From Calditrichia bacterium (lineage in GTDB: Bacteria > Calditrichota > Calditrichia > RBG-13-44-9 > J042), in contig JAUIFT010000066.1 in assembly GCA_030430345.1 (NCBI GenBank), positions 1-8,665 on the forward strand: 8,665 nucleotides of DNA. The letters are read 5' to 3'. Of the stretch, positions 6,067 through 8,665 are shown in pieces (the first letter of the stretch is position 1; each line of letters opens with the position of its first letter). Below the pieces are notes generated by a model. That model was not told the DNA's origin. It was given only the letters and a program-made list of their open reading frames with translations, and made no database searches. The position numbers and the translations under genes were made by a program.

Positions 6067-6142
6067 AAATGCGGAATGGCGGAGTCGGAAGCCGGAATTG
6101 ATCGCTCGTAATTCCACATTCCGCATTTAAAATTCCGAATTT
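6067..6142. terminator. Inverted repeat between convergent genes, likely two-way terminator
   Basis: A perfect 12-bp stem, AAATGCGGAATG (6067-6078) with CATTCCGCATTT (6117-6128), encloses a second stem, GGAATT (6094-6099) with AATTCC (6110-6115). It is followed by a small palindrome AAATTC-C-GAATTT (6130-6142) that runs into the stop codon of the propeller gene. The element starts 4 bases after the trhO stop and fills the whole gap between two convergent genes, so termination for both strands is the natural reading. T-runs after the stem are short. The repeated AATTCCG/CGGAATT words suggest it is also a repeat element. Confidence 0.6.
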
Positions 6143-8579
6143 ACTCAGTTTCTTGCAAAGGAAACATCGTCTCCAAAATCGTACCAGTGCGGTATTTCCA
6201 GTTATTCCAGCCAACACCATCGCTTACTTCTCCGCCGCTGAACTGAAATCCATGCGCTGCCAATTGTTCTGCAAACTGGCGTCCGCTGAGGGCCATATCA
6301 ATACCTCCTTCCAGTGGACTGCGCAAATCGTATTTTCCCCAATCGAAGTAAATCTGCAAATTATGCCCGCTGGCATTTTTTAGCATGGCATTGTTCGCAT
6401 CTGGCGTTTTCGGATCACCAAAAATTGACTGCACGATCAGTTTGCTAAACTTTTCCGGATGATTGAGCCCGACATAAGCGGCAGCATAGCCGGCAAACAA
6501 TCCACCCATATTCGCCCGGCTCTCCGCTGTGCCGAGGGTACGATACTTCGCTTCGATTTGCGGCATCATTTCGTTGACAAAAATTTGGGCGTATTTTTCC
6601 CGGCGCATAAAGTAATCGCCGTAACCGCCACGGTTCAGCGCCGGTAGCATCGCAACAATCACTGGACGAACACTCTTTCCGATGAGGTTATCCAGGGTAT
6701 TATCCATCGCGCCCATTTGGGTGGCGCCAAATGCACCGTGCAGGTAAATCACCGGGTAGCGGGTGTCGCTCTCATCGTATCCATAGGGAAGATAAACGGG
6801 GATTTTTTTGCTGCCCTCAATGCTGTCGCTTTCGAATACCAGCGTGTCGATGCGCCCGCGGCGATCATGGGCCGGCGTTTCCAGATATGCCGCCGCCTGC
6901 CATTTCGGCATTGCAAACCAGGATTCTTCAGTGCCGCGGAAATTGAAGGCAATTTTTGTATTAAAGGAATCCCGTATCGGTTGCTGCAAGTTTTTGATAT
7001 AATGATAGTTGAGGCGGGCATCCGCCGCCACCGGAGAGGAGTAGTAAAATAAATTTGTTTCCGGCACCCGATGCATTCCCTGGTCAAAGCGCCAACCAAG
7101 CAAGTCACTTTCCAGCGCCATATCATTTGCTTCTCCCACGTAGATGAAGTGGACGAGACTGTCTCCTTCGATGACCGGAAAGGATTTTTGCCCGGCGATA
7201 TATTCGTCGATCAGAGCGGCCTTGTCCCTTGCGGCATTCACTTTTTCGATAAAGACGGCAAATGCGGAATGGGGCACGATGCCCGGCTGCGGACCATCTC
7301 CGGCAACCACTTCTGCGGCCGGCACAATTTCGACGCAGGCGATTTCCGACATGCTGCGCAGATACAGCTTGCCATTGGCATAACTGGCCGGCGCCCAGGA
7401 GAGATCATCAAAAAGTTTCAGACTGGCCATTTCATCATATCCTTCCGCGGAAACCGGGGCCATGCTCAGCGTGCCGCTTTTCGTAACGATGATCAGGTGA
7501 TTATCGAGAATGATCGGAAAACCATCGCCGGGCTTGCGGGAGCGCCAGAGCCGTTCGCCGGTTTCGGCATCGACGCTGGAAAGTATCCTGCTGTTATAAC
7601 CGATGATTTTACCATCGGCATACACCGGGACAACATAGCTCCCCTTCAGGTGACGCGTGTCCCAGATTTTCTCGGCAACGTACTGCTCGCTGCTGGCGGA
7701 AACACCGGCCAGCACACCGCTCTGATGACTATTCTTCAAATAAAAACGGCCCTCGGCAACTTCTACCGGGGTACCACTGGTGCCCATCGGATGGAGCGTT
7801 CCGCTATGGTCAAATTCCCAGATGATTTCCCCGCTGGCCGGTTGCATACCGATCAGTTTTCTGTTTCCCCAGACGATCAACTGCTCCCGTCCGTCAACGG
7901 TTGCGATGATTGGTGATTGATACTCAACGGTATCGCTGCCGGCGCTCCAGACCACCTCTCCGCTCTCCATCTTCAGCGCGGAAATTGCCCGCCCGTCCGT
8001 GCCGCCGGTTTCGACAATCAACATGTTGTTATATGCTAACGGCGAAGTGGTAAAACCGTAAAATGGCTTCACGGACTGATAATCTTTTACCAGGTCGATC
8101 ATCCACTGTTTTTCTCCGCTTGCGGCAGACAGCGAATATAATTTGCCGCGGGGATCCAGTATAAAAACTTGTTTGTCGGTAGCGAGAGGCGTGGAAATAG
8201 GCCCATTTACCGAGCCAAAATAGCCTTTGTAGGTAGAATCGATGGTGAAGCGCCAACGCTCCGAGCCGTCCCTGCTGTTCAGGGCGATGACATAATCATC
8301 CTTATCATCGGAGAACATGGTAACGACCATCCCATTCTTAACGGCTATGCCCGAATAGCCGGAGCCAATCGGTTTGCGCCAGACTACTTTGAACTGATAC
8401 TGCTTACCGGTTTCCAATAAGCCGGCATCGTTTACGACATGATTACGATTGGGACCGCCGAATCCCGGCCAGTCAGATTCTTTTGCGAATAAAAGTTCGG
8501 ATTGCGCAAATAGAAGTGAGCTGGAGAAAAGTATCAGCGAAAAAGTTAAGAGTAGATGATTGAGCCTGGAAAGGATCAT
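6141..8579 (-). CDS. Secreted PQQ-like beta-propeller fused to E-set and inactive esterase-fold domain
   Basis: A secreted or periplasmic three-part protein of 812 residues. Seen: a signal peptide with basic n-region (MILSRLNH), a Leu/Phe/Ser core and a likely cut near LFAQ-S (about 26). Next is WPGFGGPNRNH (37-47), the usual opening of secreted PQQ-like propellers, then blades marked by DGSERW (104-109), SGEKQW (154-159), SGEVVW (206-211), SGEIIW (249-254) and TGERLW (340-345), ending about 420. Residues 475-530 (VHFIYVGEANDMALESDLLGW...) resemble the E-set domain that precedes enterochelin-esterase-like domains. Residues 590-805 align with the putative esterase (esterase D/Fes-like) family: VYLPYGYD, YPVIYLHGAFG, NHPEKF. 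The nucleophile elbow reads MGGLFAGY, so the Ser position (GxSxGG) is Leu694 (TTG), and the catalytic His before 'W..W' is Val789 (GTT). The acidic Asp751 remains. It is therefore probably a binding or scaffold protein, not a hydrolase. ATG 8579 is chosen over 8615 because AGGAG lies 7 bases ahead and it gives a clean signal peptide. Ligand unknown. Confidence 0.85.
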   Translation of the reverse strand: MILSRLNHLLLTFSLILFSSSLLFAQSELLFAKESDWPGFGGPNRNHVVNDAGLLETGKQYQFKVVWRKPIGSGYSGIAVKNGMVVTMFSDDKDDYVIALNSRDGSERWRFTIDSTYKGYFGSVNGPISTPLATDKQVFILDPRGKLYSLSAASGEKQWMIDLVKDYQSVKPFYGFTTSPLAYNNMLIVETGGTDGRAISALKMESGEVVWSAGSDTVEYQSPIIATVDGREQLIVWGNRKLIGMQPASGEIIWEFDHSGTLHPMGTSGTPVEVAEGRFYLKNSHQSGVLAGVSASSEQYVAEKIWDTRHLKGSYVVPVYADGKIIGYNSRILSSVDAETGERLWRSRKPGDGFPIILDNHLIIVTKSGTLSMAPVSAEGYDEMASLKLFDDLSWAPASYANGKLYLRSMSEIACVEIVPAAEVVAGDGPQPGIVPHSAFAVFIEKVNAARDKAALIDEYIAGQKSFPVIEGDSLVHFIYVGEANDMALESDLLGWRFDQGMHRVPETNLFYYSSPVAADARLNYHYIKNLQQPIRDSFNTKIAFNFRGTEESWFAMPKWQAAAYLETPAHDRRGRIDTLVFESDSIEGSKKIPVYLPYGYDESDTRYPVIYLHGAFGATQMGAMDNTLDNLIGKSVRPVIVAMLPALNRGGYGDYFMRREKYAQIFVNEMMPQIEAKYRTLGTAESRANMGGLFAGYAAAYVGLNHPEKFSKLIVQSIFGDPKTPDANNAMLKNASGHNLQIYFDWGKYDLRSPLEGGIDMALSGRQFAEQLAAHGFQFSGGEVSDGVGWNNWKYRTGTILETMFPLQETE

Positions 8580-8586
8580 GAGTTGT

Positions 8587-8591
8587 CTCCT
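8587..8591 (-). promoter_or_regulatory. Ribosome binding site that fixes the propeller gene start
   Basis: AGGAG on the minus strand, 7 bases ahead of ATG 8579. It favours this start over the in-frame ATG at 8615, which would put 12 extra residues before the signal peptide. Confidence 0.8.
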
Positions 8592-8604
8592 GAGTAAGTC
8601 CGAT

Positions 8605-8610
8605 ATAATA
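8605..8610 (-). promoter_or_regulatory. Candidate -10 element of propeller gene
   Basis: TATTAT on the minus strand, about 25 bases upstream of the chosen start, within an AT-rich region. No matching -35 is apparent at the normal distance, so this is tentative. A transcript starting near 8598 would still include the AGGAG but not the alternative start at 8615. Confidence 0.3.
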
Positions 8611-8665
8611 CGCATTTACCTAAAATATATTGTTTTTCGAAAAAAGTTTGTGAGAATTTCATTGT

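Noticed and set aside
7071..7916. Open frame of 281 codons on the plus strand
   Set aside because: It lies entirely antisense to the propeller-esterase gene, has no recognisable domain or ribosome site, and its composition is explained by the coding bias of the opposite strand.
6141..8579. Siderophore hydrolase working with the feo genes
   Set aside because: The esterase domain lacks the nucleophile Ser and the His. The protein is exported, on the opposite strand and separately transcribed, and FeoB imports free Fe2+, not siderophores.
8633..8644. TTTTTCGAAAAA palindrome near the window end
   Set aside because: A 12-base AT-rich palindrome is expected by chance in such a region and has no neighbouring copy.

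Overview
The window looks like a chromosomal stretch from a mesophilic Gram-negative bacterium of roughly balanced base composition. Signs pointing to the Bacteroidota/Calditrichota/Ignavibacteriota side of bacteria are a secreted protein whose signal peptide ends in 'LFAQ-S', a secreted PQQ-type propeller fused to an esterase-like module, and short low-complexity palindromic repeats between genes. This placement is inference; no rRNA or other marker gene is present. There is no phage, transposase, tRNA, rRNA or CRISPR array.

Layout. (1) 89-1513 (+): a MalT/LuxR-type STAND ATPase that stops before the usual TPR sensor and LuxR DNA-binding domains. (2) 1514-1850: a gap holding heptamer repeats in two inverted clusters, then a near-consensus sigma70-type promoter. 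(3) 1872-4483 (+): an iron(II) uptake operon, feoA-feoB plus a small FeoB-associated Cys protein. Its last 17 or so codons lie inside a palindromic repeat. (4) 4512-4934 (-): a small two-TM protein resembling SLATT/DUF4231, lying between inverted copies of an AAATGGGC-type repeat. (5) 5211-6062 (+): trhO, a rhodanese-family tRNA U34 hydroxylase. (6) 6067-6142: an inverted repeat between convergent genes, probably a two-way terminator. (7) 6141-8579 (-): a secreted protein of 812 residues with a PQQ-like beta-propeller, an E-set domain and an esterase-fold domain that has lost its nucleophile Ser and catalytic His.

How the genes relate. Only the feo genes form a clear functional unit: FeoB is the GTP-gated Fe2+ transporter, FeoA its cytosolic SH3-like partner, and the small protein a likely FeoC-like accessory. 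The other genes are single transcription units with unrelated roles.

The most unusual points are the three-domain fusion ending in a pseudo-esterase, the different palindromic repeat elements placed right at gene 3' ends (one of which appears to have extended a coding sequence), and the repeat-bounded SLATT-like gene. I did not find a clear new multi-gene system.
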